The notes under the pieces are model-generated. The model was not told the origin of the DNA, did no database searches, and saw only the letters and a list, made by a program, of their open reading frames with translations. Positions 33,069-43,849 of a stretch of DNA of 64,000 nt are shown here, piece by piece. The DNA comes from Cryptomeria japonica. Lineage: Eukaryota > Streptophyta > Pinopsida > Cupressales > Cupressaceae. The stretch spans positions 875,676,594 to 875,740,593 of the forward strand of contig NC_081409.1 in assembly GCF_030272615.1 (NCBI RefSeq). Direction: 5' to 3'. How positions within the stretch are numbered: position 1 is the stretch's first letter; each line of letters opens with the position of its first letter. The position numbers and the translations under genes are program-made.

Positions 33069-34288
33069 TGTTAGGATAATTGGTGAACAACTAAGAGGGG
33101 GGGTGAATCAGTTGTTAATAGATTATATCACTTAATCCACTTAATAACCTTTAACTAGATTAAGTATCGGTAAAGAAAAAATAGATACCGGTAAGCAACA
33201 AAACTTAACAATGAAACAGATAATCAACACAATGCAACCATACCACATAACACCATGATTTGTACGTGGAAAACCTAGAAAGGGAAAAACAACGGTGGGA
33301 AGCCTACCCACAATCAGATGATACTTCTACAGAAAGTATGTGATACGATGAGGGGCCTACACATGCAGGAAGGCACACTACCTAGAGCATACTGCTCATT
33401 ACAAAAGAGTCTCACTAACTACAAAGAGGTTATAACCACCTCAAGATAAATGGATGACAATCCAGAATAATGAACTGCTAGAGATAGTATCTACCATTCC
33501 TGATTAAAGTCTCGATTAAGCTCAATACCGGAGGCCTTTAACCTCTTCCTTAATCCTAATTCGATCACCTATGATCGACCAAATCTCCTTTGCATATGAT
33601 ATTGCATTTCAAGACCATGACACTTATTCCCCATGATCTACAATGAGATCTTACATCATTTAATACCAACCCTAAGGCCTAAACCAATTAGGTTGGCCAC
33701 CTAAAAGATATTACAATAAGATCATTACATAAATCCATATTACAATGATATGCCATGTCGGCTTAAGACCAAAATAATAATAACCAATCTATAGAACATC
33801 CCGATAACGTGTAGAGTACACGTTAACATGATACCAATCCATAACCTAGATAGGTACCAGACTTATTCTGGTTCCACCACACCAAAGTGATGTCTCCACC
33901 TGGTTCAAGTGTGATCAGAGAACATCTTCGACATCCTGAAATCCATGTAGAAGTTGTGCCAACACCACTTATGCATCCTATGAAGATTCCTCAGTGAAAG
34001 CTCTGCTAGTTTAACCTTAAACCAATGCTAGTAAGGATTTACAAGAGTGTATGATAGCATCCAATTACCAAGTCAATACCAACTAACCAAAACATGTTGC
34101 AGGTCAAACATACTCCATTGATCCAAACATGCTGGAAGTGTCCAATAGATAGTCTCTTCTGTCGGTAACACTAGATCTTCTATCGGTAAGCAAAACCTAT
34201 CTGCCGGTAACCAACCATAATAGCTAGTGTTGACATCAATGACAAAACATCAATGCAATACATAATCAATTCATCCATAATGCCAACA
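33069..34288 (-). repeat. 5' LTR of copia-A
   Basis: 1220 bases, partner of 26384-27628. It carries the G-run signature near 33096-33112 and the ACGTGGAAAACC block near 33264. Its plus-strand right end is ATGCCAACA. Confidence 0.9.
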
Positions 34289-34758
34289 ATTAAAACATGC
34301 ACACACCAACCAATATACCAGTATAAACAGAATTGAAAGAAGTAAAGCAACTAGTAAGCCAATCAGATAAATGAGAATCATAACACACATATTTATACAT
34401 GGAAAACCTCAAAGAGGAAAAACCATGGTGGGATTTGTTACCCATAATATCAATCCACTGGCCATATGGTGAGATATTACAAAATATGAGGGGCTTGCAC
34501 TTGCCGGAAGGCTTAGAGCCTAGAGCACACTGCTCAAACACAATAGGAGCCTCATTGTCTACATAAAATTCCAAACTACAATCCAGAGAAACGTGAACTG
34601 CTAAGATAACATCTTCTATGCCAAAATACAGTTCTGGTTTAAGCTATGTCTATTCTAGTCTGAATCCCTAAACCCTTTACCAAAATAACCCTTACAATAA
34701 TTTCCTCACATACATGATCACTCTGATATATTTCGCATCATATTACATTCACATATCC

Positions 34759-34786
<28 letters not shown>
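34759..34786. repeat. (AT)14 microsatellite
   Basis: Fourteen uninterrupted AT units within the family-B solo LTR, absent from the N2 LTRs. Confidence 0.95.
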
Positions 34787-34790
<4 letters not shown>

Positions 34791-35165
34791 ATGATCTATC
34801 AAACTGTCCTATATACCCTATACAAATTTTACATGCCTTATGTCGGCTTACAAAGATATATACAATATCAAATTGCATGTCGGCCAGATAACATAAATGC
34901 ATTAACATTAAAATCAATTTCCGGTGCTGGGTCCAAGATATGTCAGCCTTCAATACTGATAACCTTTACTAAACCATGTCAGCCTGCATTGTCGGTGACC
35001 AAAGAAATCCTTCTGTCTTGTCAGTGTCGGTGCCAATGTTGGTGTAGAATCTATGAAGTGTTCATCGGTACACCATAGAATCAAAACATGAAGCCGAAAC
35101 ACAAAATCATGTTGCTATCAATGACAACATAGTGAAACCAACCAATAGAGTGTCAATTGCCAATA

Positions 35166-35531
35166 GAAACTTCTAGAGGCCATAACTTGTGAAACGTGTG
35201 TCTGATTGACGAAACATTTGAAGGGTTGAAAATCTCGCGAAGTTTTATATTGCCTCGTAAGTCTCTACACGACTTTTTCCCACTTTATAGGATGTTTCAG
35301 ACCCTCTAAAGTCCTCAAAAGAAAATTTAAACCTTTCATTAGACCCCTCCAAAATGAAAAATTTAATATCTTCCAAACTAGTTGTGATCTTGTGACGTAA
35401 CCTTACCAGAATGCTTATCTAGCCAACCAGAAGCTTTGGGGAGAATTTCGCACCATTTTGTGTTGAAATGAAAACTTAATATAAATAGTAACCTCACGTA
35501 AATGCAAGGTTGAGACACCATTTTCCCAACA
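35166..35531 (-). repeat. Dispersed repeat X, copy 2 (LTR start)
   Basis: It matches 23460-23814 over about 350 bases. On the minus strand it begins TGTTGGGAAAATGGTGTCTC, an LTR-like start, and its other half is at 25871-26309. Confidence 0.7.
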
Positions 35532-36690
35532 CTAACTTATTCTCAAACTACATAACCTGCCTCTCTATATCCTCAGATGATAAACATGCTTTCAAGATAG
35601 TTCCATTTTCAGATAGTGTATCTTCAATGCACTAACTTCATGTGTCTAACAAAACTCTATCACTAGCAATCATACTCATCAATTTCTAAGTCCTTTCTGA
35701 ACCTCCGTAGTCTTCACAAGAGACTCAAAATGTGCACTTACTAAACTGATAAGATTCACCAATTGACTAGAGGATGTATTAGATGAGTAAGTAGGCATGA
35801 ACTTTTCTAATACACCAGATACAAAAGTGAGCAATACACTACCCTCAATGAGAAACACCAACACTCTTAATGATTCTTTCTAGTCCTTCCCTCACTACCT
35901 TGTACTATCTCTTGCTTCTGAAACAGGTGCCATAGCATCAATCTACTTTGCACCTTCCTCAAACTCCATAGGGGCTACATCACTAGATTGATCTAGAGGA
36001 TCTGAATATCCTTAACAACATCTACTGCCTCTGACACAACACCACCTTTTACCAACTTTCCTTCTACCAAAAAAGAGGGAATATCCTCAGCAACATGAGC
36101 TACCTCAACCTTGACTACATCAACTTTCTCTTCCTTTAGTCTGTCTTCATTGACATCTTTTGCAACTAGTATATTTATTTTCCTTGCCTCATGGACTGCC
36201 TCATCTAAAAGCTTGATACTCTGCGCATAGTGCCCTATTTCATTCCATACCTTTCTAGCAATTTCTAACTCCTTAAATTGTCTATGCAACTATAAATATT
36301 TATCAGAAATATCAAGTTCACAATCTTACCAAATAAATACCTTGCATGTCGGATTAGGGTACCTTCACCAAATCGCCTTCATAGTCTGATTGCTTTGGAA
36401 ATTGCTTTCGTAGAACCTCCTCATATGCTTCACTTCAAAAAGAAAAGTGAGAAATGATAGGTAAAAGTACCTTTATATCTTCCACACACTTCAATTTCTG
36501 ACACATCAAATACATTTTTCCCTAAACCTTCCAGATACCCTGTATCTACAGACTGGCCTTGAGAAACTTCTTGCGCATCTTCAATAATTCTCAAGTACTT
36601 CTGGAAATCCTTCCAATAGATCAATAATCATCAAATACAACTTCTACAACCTATCGAAATTAGGCACATATCTCAAATAGGGGGTTTAAA
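35532..36690 (-). pseudogene. Decayed frame downstream of N3 ORF1 (possible ORF2 remnant)
   Basis: Open pieces at 36624-36430, 36289-35993 and 35864-35679 are helix-rich and charged but carry many stops and shifts between them. I find no domain. Their position matches ORF2 of N2, but I could not establish a convincing residue-level match. Confidence 0.4.
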
Positions 36691-36696
36691 AAAATT

Positions 36697-37920
36697 TCAT
36701 GAAAACTCCCCCAAGGCCGGATGCCTTAAATAGTTATCGGATAAAGTTCCAACACCAGAATTAGGTCTGGACCCACTCCCTGCATCATTATCACTCTTCT
36801 TAAACCATATCTTCTTCATCTGATCTCTGATCTCTTCAAATTTCCTTTTGGCTTCCTCATATACCTTCACAATCTTGTTCTTTTCTAGCAGACCATTCCT
36901 ATTAACATTTTTATTTCTACAATATCTTGCAATGTGACTAGATTTGTTGCAATTATAACACACAACATTCCTCATTTTAGGCCTGTTGTTTCCTTGATTT
37001 TCTTTTGATCTACACTGTTTAGAAATATTTCCAAATCTATGACATGCATAACATACGACATTTCTCCTATTGAAAAATTTATTCATCATACTTCTGCATT
37101 CATTTGATTTATGTCCATTCTTATTGCAATTGAAACACTAACCAGAGAAGAATGGACCATTGTGATTCATTCTATTTCTGCATTGACTAGCCTTATGACC
37201 AAATTTATTGAAAACAAAGAAATTACCATTGAACTTTTGAGCATTAGGTTACCTTATTAGAGACTTTTTAGCTTTGCTTTTCTCATGATCTAACATAGGA
37301 ATGCTTTGACCAAATCCAAATCTTTCACCTTCCACAAATCCAAGGCCTCACTTGTCATCAACATTCTTTTGGCTTTCAAGCATCACATCAAGTTTAGCTA
37401 AGCTAATCTTGAACTTCTTTGTATACTCATTTGTAGTAGAAAGTTCATCCCTATTAATAATAATCTTCCTTTCAAGCTCTTGTCCATTGTTCTTTGATTG
37501 TAGCAGTTCAAGCTTCAATTGATCGTTCTCGCAATTAAGTCTACAAAAATCATCATATCTATCATTCAAGGATTGAGTAAGATTTTCTTCATTCCTATTT
37601 CTAACCTCAATCTCCTTGGAAAACTTCATCTCTATAGATTCCATCTCATGCTTTAGGATAGTGTTGCCTTCAACAAGCTTCTCACATTCTTCTGACTTCT
37701 CCTTCAAGGCTTCATCATCCATGCTTTGGCTTTCTTTTTTCTTTAGCTGATCAAAAAGTTTTTTTCTCTTTTCCTTAGACTTTCTCAACTGATCCTTCAA
37801 TGACTGAATGAAATTCCCAGCATCCTTCAAATTCCCTTTCAATTCTCAGACTTGAGCTTTGTGTCGATCAAGATCATCAAGTACAACAACAAGTTGATGT
37901 TTCAGAATATCAGAATCCAT
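36697..37920 (-). pseudogene. ORF1 of N3: coiled coil plus four CCHC zinc knuckles
   Basis: A single frame of about 408 codons runs from a Met at 37920-37918, about 68 bases after the 5' LTR, to a stop at 36697. There are four internal stops (near 37845, 37348, 37250, 37138) and no frameshift. Residues about 25-195 are coiled coil (runs of KEKRKKL, EKSEECEKL, ENDQLKLELLQ). Then come four knuckles at about residues 225-340: FVFNKFGHKASQC (first two Cys lost), CFNCNKNGHKSNEC (intact), CYACHRFGNISKQC (His lost) and CYNCNKSSHIARYC (intact). The tail is charged. CCHC knuckles bind nucleic acid, as in Gag, but there is no recognisable capsid domain before them. N2 has a homologous protein. Confidence 0.7.
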
Positions 37921-37973
37921 TGAATTACCTTCTTGAACCTCCCTCAAGCTATTAGGATCCTTATAAAGAACTA

Positions 37974-37988
37974 GGCTCTGATACCAAT
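37974..37988 (-). promoter_or_regulatory. tRNA-Met primer-binding site of N3
   Basis: The minus strand reads ATTGGTATCAGAGCC, a perfect 12-base TGGTATCAGAGC, directly inside the 5' LTR. Confidence 0.85.
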
Positions 37989-39368
37989 CATTGGAATCAA
38001 GGAACACTGAGAGGGGGGTGAATCAATGTTCCACAATCTTTAACTTTATTAAATTGATCCTTTAACCACATAGCACATATAAGGAAAATAAAGATGCATG
38101 AACACAAAGCTAATAATCACAACACCATAATACCAATATTTTTACGTGGAAGCCCAGTTAAGGGAAAAACCACGATGGCGTTGAAACCCACAATATAATT
38201 ATACTCTATTAGAAGTATAATAATATTACATTGGGAATGCACATGCATTCAGGAACATTTCCTAGAACTTACTACTCAAAATACAATAAGGGCTACAACC
38301 CTAGGAAGGCTCATTGCCTTATGAATAGACTACAAGAAATTACAAATTGTTTGATCTAAAGAACAACATCTACAAATTCCAAAGGACACTTTTGGTTAAG
38401 CACAATACATTTATCACTCACTATTCTACTACCCTTCTCTGTTATACTATTTTGCAAAAATCCAGAGCATAGATCTCTAGCCTACATGAGTAAAATTATG
38501 CACCAATAATCACCGCCATCTCTATCATATATATAATGATCATAACAATCGCTCTTCTATATCCACAACAAGGAATTATATTAACTTCATGTTGGCTCAA
38601 AAGCCCATAACACATAAATGAAACGTGCATACATATTTGGCTCAATCCAAACTCCACCAATGATGCAAACCAAAAAGAATTGACCATACTCTTTCCATAT
38701 GATGACTAAACAACCTTGAACATGGAGCACCTCCAAGAACTTTGCCTCGAACATCCACAACACATTACAATCATCTGATCAACCAAGAACGTCGCATAAC
38801 ATGAACATACCAGAGAAATCACCTACAAATAGAACAAGAATCAATACGGACCATCAACACAAATAGGACATGATCTAAAAACATCCATAAGCAATGAGAA
38901 TTACCACAACAACAACCGCAACATCACCACTTACTATAATCTTCATCACCATTATACCAAAACTCAAGAACATTCACTGCACTATCTGTCAAACTGAAAG
39001 ATACACTTGTGGACCTTCAAATCATGAACCATATGAATTGAGGACACACCAGAATGTCCTAAACACACTACTAAATCTACAAACCAAGATATTGCAATTC
39101 TACAGCAATGCAAAGAAAAATATAGAACACTGATCAATACTGAACAACTAAAAAATCAACCTCAATACCGGACCACACAACTCAATCAAATCACTATGTG
39201 AACCATAAAAACTTCTACTAAATCAACTAGAGATGTTTATCACAAAACCCTTTAATCGACAACAACTCATTTGCAACATGCTGGCCAAACCAACTTACTT
39301 GTTCTAATTACAACACTAAAACACATAGAGAAATATGTTGACATCAATGACAAAACATTATTCCAACA
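37989..39368 (-). repeat. 5' LTR of N3
   Basis: Plus-strand ends are CATTGGAATC (expected TGTTGG) and TTCCAACA; 1380 bases. It has the G-run signature (CTGAGAGGGGGGTGAATCA, about 38008) and the ACGTGGAAGCCC block (about 38144). Its last 30 bases (TTGACATCAATGACAAAACA) are shared with copia-A-type LTRs. Confidence 0.75.
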
Positions 39369-39397
39369 AACTTCTCATCAATATCCAATAGAGAATA

Positions 39398-39727
39398 GGA
39401 GGAGTTGAGATGCCTAATGTGTTGATTGATCTAGGAACATCCATAAATGTTATTACTACAAAGACATTGGGAATGCAAGAAATTCAACCAACAACAACTA
39501 TGCTTCAGTTGGCAGATCAATCTACTGTCAAACCTGAAGGTGTGTTGGAAGATGTTATAGTCACCATTGATACATGGGATTATCTAGTATATTTCTTGGT
39601 ACTCAGAGCTAGGAACAAGGCATCAAGGTATCCAATAATACTAGGAATACCTTGGTTAGCAACTGTAGCAGCATTGATACAATGTAGATTTGGTAGTGTG
39701 ACTACTTCTAAAGGTCAGAAATAGAAA
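39398..39727 (+). pseudogene. Aspartic protease of the Athila-like element
   Basis: MPNVLIDLGTSINVITTKTL holds the active site as D-L-G in place of D-S-G. QLADQSTVKPEGVLEDVIV and YPIILGIPWLATVAA follow, as in Athila-type proteases. The open piece is intact from 39410 to a stop at 39722-39724. The upstream part is cut by N3. Confidence 0.75.
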
Positions 39728-40270
39728 GAGTTGAAACTTTACCCTCTAGCTAAGCCAATGTTTCATTCTGATACTCAACATTGGGTTGATGATGAGATGG
39801 ATTCAAAATGGGATGGAGTGGCTGAATTAGCCATGGTCACTTTATCTAAACATGTTGAAGCTCGTATAAGGAGTATGTTAAGCAAGGAGAAAAACTTGAT
39901 GTTGGTAAAGGAATCCACGAGGAAATTGAAGAGTGTTCTTTTCATAAAGAAATTAAGAAGAGGAGTCACAAGGAAATTTTACATCATGATAAATCACATC
40001 CTTTTCCTCTTAATACACTCATTGGAGATACAAATAAAGGGAAAAGTGATACAAAGAAATTTTAATCTCATTAGACAAACCTCTTTTTATTAATTCATCT
40101 TTTCTTTTGACACAAGAAGAGTAGTTAAAACTCACTTTGAAAAATATACATAAGCATTTGCTTGGGAGTATAAGAATATGAGAGGAATACATCCTTCAAT
40201 CTGTAGACATCACATCTACACTAAATATGTCAAGCCTGTTAGATGAGGATAAAGAAGAATCAACCCAACT
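39728..40270 (+). pseudogene. Linker between protease and RT (Athila-like)
   Basis: An open piece (39731-40093) without recognised domain, followed by a broken stretch. Position is right for the protease-RT spacer. Confidence 0.4.
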
Positions 40271-41470
40271 TTGAGAGATTTTGTTAAAACTTAAATAGAA
40301 AAATTGTTGCAAGTAGGGTTTATTTACCCAATTTATGATAGTCAATGGGTTTCACCATTGGTCATTATGCCTAAGAAAAATTGGAAGTGGTGTGTTTGTG
40401 TTGATTATAGGGAGTTTCATAAAGCCACTAAAAAAGATTATTTTCCTTTACCATTTTTTGATCAAGTTCTTGATAACCTAGCTAGCAGTAATTATTTCTC
40501 TTTCTTGGATGGTTTTAGCAGTTATAACCAAATACAAGTGTCTCTTAAGGATGAGGATAAGACAACATTTACATGTCCTTGGGGAACTTATGCATATAGA
40601 GTCTCCCCATTTAGGTTCTGTAATGCACTAGCCACTTTTCAAAGAGCCATTCTAGCCATTTTTGCTGACTTAAATACTTCATGTGTAGAGGTGTATATGG
40701 ATTATTTTACTATTCATGATAAAAAAATATGATGAGTCACTAGAAATTTTAAATAAAGTGTTACTGAGATGCAAAGATCACAGGCTATCATTGAATCATG
40801 AAAAATGTTCTCTTATGATGAGAAAGGGAATTATTTTGGGACATCATATTTCCAAGGAGGGCATCAAAGTTGATTCAAAGAAGGTGGAATTTATTCAACT
40901 AATTGAAATACCAAAGACTCAAACTAATGTTAGAAGATTTCTTGGACATGTAGGGTATTATAGAAGATTTATTGCGGGGTTTAGTAAAAAATTTAAACCA
41001 TTATTCACATTGCTTAAAAAGGATGTAGAGTTTTCATGGACATCTGATTGTCAAACATCTTTTGAAGATATTAAACATGCCTTGACCACCTCTCTTATTA
41101 TTAAAGGACTTGTTTGGGACCATTTCAAATTCATGTATATGCTTCAAACATAGCCATTGTGAAATTCTTGGGACAAAAATATGAGAATGGAGCAATGCAC
41201 GCTATCTATTATATCAACAAAACATTAAGTCCAACATAGATGAATTATACAACAACTGAGAAATAATTTTTAGTTTGTGTGTATGCAATTAACAAATTTA
41301 GACATTACATTACTTGTTATAAATTTTTTGTTCATAGAGATCATGTAGCCATTCAGTATTTGATGAACAAAGTTGTAGTAGGAGGCTGAATAATAAGATG
41401 GTTGTTTCTTTTATAAGAATTTGACATTACCATTGTGGATAAATGGAGTAAAGATAATGTTGTTGCTGAT
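40271..41470 (+). pseudogene. Reverse transcriptase and RNase H of the Athila-like element
   Basis: Blocks in order: GFIYPIYDSQWVSPL (about 40320), CVDYREFHKATKKDYFPLPF (about 40405), FLDGFSSYNQIQV (about 40510), TTFTCPWGTYAYRVSPF (about 40565), then the palm box VYMDYFTI (about 40693), where Y-M-D-D has become Y-M-D-Y. A frameshift near 40732 leads to LNHEKCSLM, GIILGHHISKEGI and VRRFLGHVGYYRRFI (40800-40980), then a poorly preserved RNase H to about 41470 with many stops. The enzyme is dead both by stops and by the lost Asp. Confidence 0.85.
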
Positions 41471-42900
41471 TTTCTTTCTAGTATGGTTTTGCAAGGAAAT
41501 AATGAACTAGTAAATGATGCATTTTCAAATGAACACTTGTTTTCCATCTCAATTCAATTGCCTTGGTTTGTTGATATTACAAATTATCTTGTAACAAGGA
41601 AGTGCCCAAATCACTGCAGTCCTAAGCAAACAAAAAGATTAGTTCGTGAAAGTTCTAGATTTTAATGGATTGACGGTATTTTATTTAGAATGTGTCTTGA
41701 CCATGTTTTTCGTAGGTCTGTGCAAGACATTGATGTTTATGACACTATACATATATGCCATAATGAACTAGAAGGAGGGCATTTCATGATTATTAGAATA
41801 GTTCACAAGATCCTAGGAGCGGGTTACTTTTGGCCTTCCATGAATAAGGATTCTGTATTCTATGTGAAACATTGTGATGAATGCTAACATATGGGAAGAA
41901 CAACAACAACAATGGAGATGTTGCTTCAACCTCAGATAGCTCTTGAACCATTTAAAAAGTGGGGAATTGACTTTGTGGGACCTGTTGATCCTCCTTCCAA
42001 GCGATGCTACTATATCTTGGTCTACACAGATTGTGTTACAAAATGGGCCAAAGTGGAAGCATTGCTAGTAGCAAGAGAAGATAAATCAGTCGACTTTCTA
42101 TACAAACACATTATTCAAAGATTTGGTGCACCTAGAGAAATAACATATGATCAAGGACTATAGTTCAAGTCCACTATGATGGAAGCCTTTATGCACAAAT
42201 ACAAAATGACACACCAAAAGTCTTCACCATACCACCCAAAGGCAAATGGATTGGTGGAAGTCACCAATCATGATTTGGAGAATATAATAACAAAAATTGT
42301 TTCTTTGAGAAATTCAGTTTGGTCAGATAGATTAGATGAAGTAGTATGGGATTACAACACAACATAGAAAACTACAAGATTTTCTCCATATGAATTAGTA
42401 TATGGGAAGACCCTTGTTGTGCCAATTGAGTTTAAATTGCAGACATCGAGAACAACACTAGAAGTTGAAATTAATTTATTTGAAGCAAAGAAGACAAGAA
42501 TTTTACAGTTGAACATATTAGATGAAATGAGAATGGAAGCTTTGCAACATACATAATTTATTTAGAATTAGAGGAAGTTATGCCATGACAAGCATATTGT
42601 TTCTAAATAGGTTAAGAAAGGAGACTAGGCACTATTGTTTGATTCTCAGTTCTAAGAGTTCAAATGAAAATTTCATACAAGATGGCTAGGACCATATGAT
42701 ATTGATCAAGTTTTTGACAATGGTGTAGTTTAGCTAGTACCTATTGATGGAGAAAGAAGAACTAGGATGGTTAATGATCATTATCTGAAATTATATCATA
42801 AACCAACATCTAAAGAAGATTTCCTTTCAGATTTGTAGTCTAGAATTGAACATTTGATCATGGAAGACATCAATTCTGTGATGAAATCCAGTTTTGAATA
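41471..42900 (+). pseudogene. Integrase of the Athila-like element
   Basis: The HHCC region (HNELEGGHF, CDEC) lies at about 41758-41885, the core start KKWGIDFVGPVD at about 41957 (first Asp), ITYDQGL at about 42140 (second Asp), and SPYHPKANGLVEVTN at about 42225 (Glu). FSPYELVYGK (about 42385) and RWLGPYDIDQVFDNG (about 42680) complete it. Stops at about 41885, 42163 and 42367 and several further down break it. The order and the GP-D-PP stretch are Ty3-like. Confidence 0.85.
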
Positions 42901-43849
42901 ATTACAGTAGAAAGACAAAATAAAGAAGGTAGATTGAAAACTAGCAATGGTAGTTTATCTCCCCAGAAAAAATTGAGATGATTGAAAACTAGAAATGGCG
43001 GTCTACCCCAAGGGTGAATTGAAAACTAGAAATGGTGATTTGCACCATAGGATAAAGTTGAAAACCAAATGGTGGCTTTTTCCATATCAACTATAATTTT
43101 CTCCTAATGACTCCTGATGGCTCTCAATTATCTAAAAATAAGTCTTTTGCCAGATTAGTGTTCTTGTTGCTCCTGATTGTTTATGATGTGGAAATTTTGA
43201 AGATTGTCTCATTATTTAATGTTTACTTAGTCTATGCAGCTAAAACTCTAAGTAACTCCTAATTAGCTTGGTATTTTTATTATTGATGAGTTGATAAGTA
43301 TGCTCCATATGGCTCCTGATCAATATGTCGCTTTGTCTTTTTGGCAAAATGATCAGTCCTAAATGATAGCTCCATATTGACAAGAACTATTTAGTTCTTC
43401 ATGGAAACTCCCGAAAAATACACATTGATTAAGTATAAGGTATACATTTTTCATAAGTATTATTTTTGAAATATTATTTTCTAATTTGTGGATGTAAAGT
43501 AGAAGTGATGAATTTTACTTGTATAAAGTTTTTCCAGCTTATTAATAACATTATTATTATAAGGTAAAATGTATTAAATAAAGAGATAAGGAATAAATTT
43601 GGTTGACGACATGTATGTCATTTCAAATTTTAAAAGTAATGATTATGGTGATAAAACACATATATTATGACTTCCGCCAACTCAGCAAATCAAGAACTAA
43701 AGTATAAGTGTAAAATTAATGAGCCAATGTGTATAATTAATTAATATCTGAGATGGATATTCTATCTCAAAATGGAAATTATTTCATTACTTGTTTTGTA
43801 AGTCAAGCTCATAGTTATAGTGTAGAAAACATAGTTCTCTGAGTCAAGG
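42901..43849 (+). other. Spacer after integrase, no gene seen
   Basis: No coding signal. Two or three short near-repeats of GAAAACTAGxAATGG occur at 42938, 42983 and 43020. AT-rich otherwise. Confidence 0.5.

Larger units (their letters stand above)
26384..34288 (-). mobile_element. Complete Ty1/copia retrotransposon (copia-A)
   Basis: Two LTRs (26384-27628 and 33069-34288), a tRNA-Met primer site next to the 5' LTR, repeated polypurine tracts next to the 3' LTR, and gag, protease, integrase, RT and RNase H in copia order on the minus strand. LTR ends are TGTTAGG and CCAACA in plus-strand reading. Flanking pentamers ATTAT (26379-26383) and ATTAA (34289-34293) are a slightly decayed target duplication. 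A solo LTR (30387-31216) interrupts integrase. By eye the two LTRs differ at about one base in ten, so the insertion is old. All frames carry stops. Confidence 0.9.
26310..35165 (-). mobile_element. Solo LTR (family B) in repeat X, itself split by a complete copia element
   Basis: The LTR runs 26310-26383 and 34289-35165, about 950 bases when rejoined. Its ends are TGTTGG and CCAATA (expected CCAACA). Near-duplicates CAAAC (26305-26309) and GAAAC (35166-35170) flank it, and joining the flanks recreates the continuous repeat X seen at 23450-23470. It resembles the N2 LTRs (51772 and 58146). No internal region of its own is present. Confidence 0.75.
35532..39368 (-). mobile_element. N3: 5' part of a pol-less LTR retrotransposon
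   Basis: It has a 5' LTR (37989-39368), a tRNA-Met primer site, a nearly complete ORF1 with four CCHC knuckles (37920-36697) and a decayed downstream region to 35532. The 3' LTR and polypurine tract are missing; the element is cut off by repeat X. Its right flank is the Athila-like element (protease region), so N3 inserted into that. No protease, integrase, RT or RNase H is seen. Confidence 0.7.

Noticed and set aside
26384-34288. Functional, recently active copia element
   Set aside because: LTRs differ by eye at about one base in ten, the target duplication is imperfect, protease and integrase active-site residues are changed and frames contain stops.
34738-34953. Frame with YIYIYIYIYG product
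   Set aside because: Produced by the (AT)14 microsatellite.
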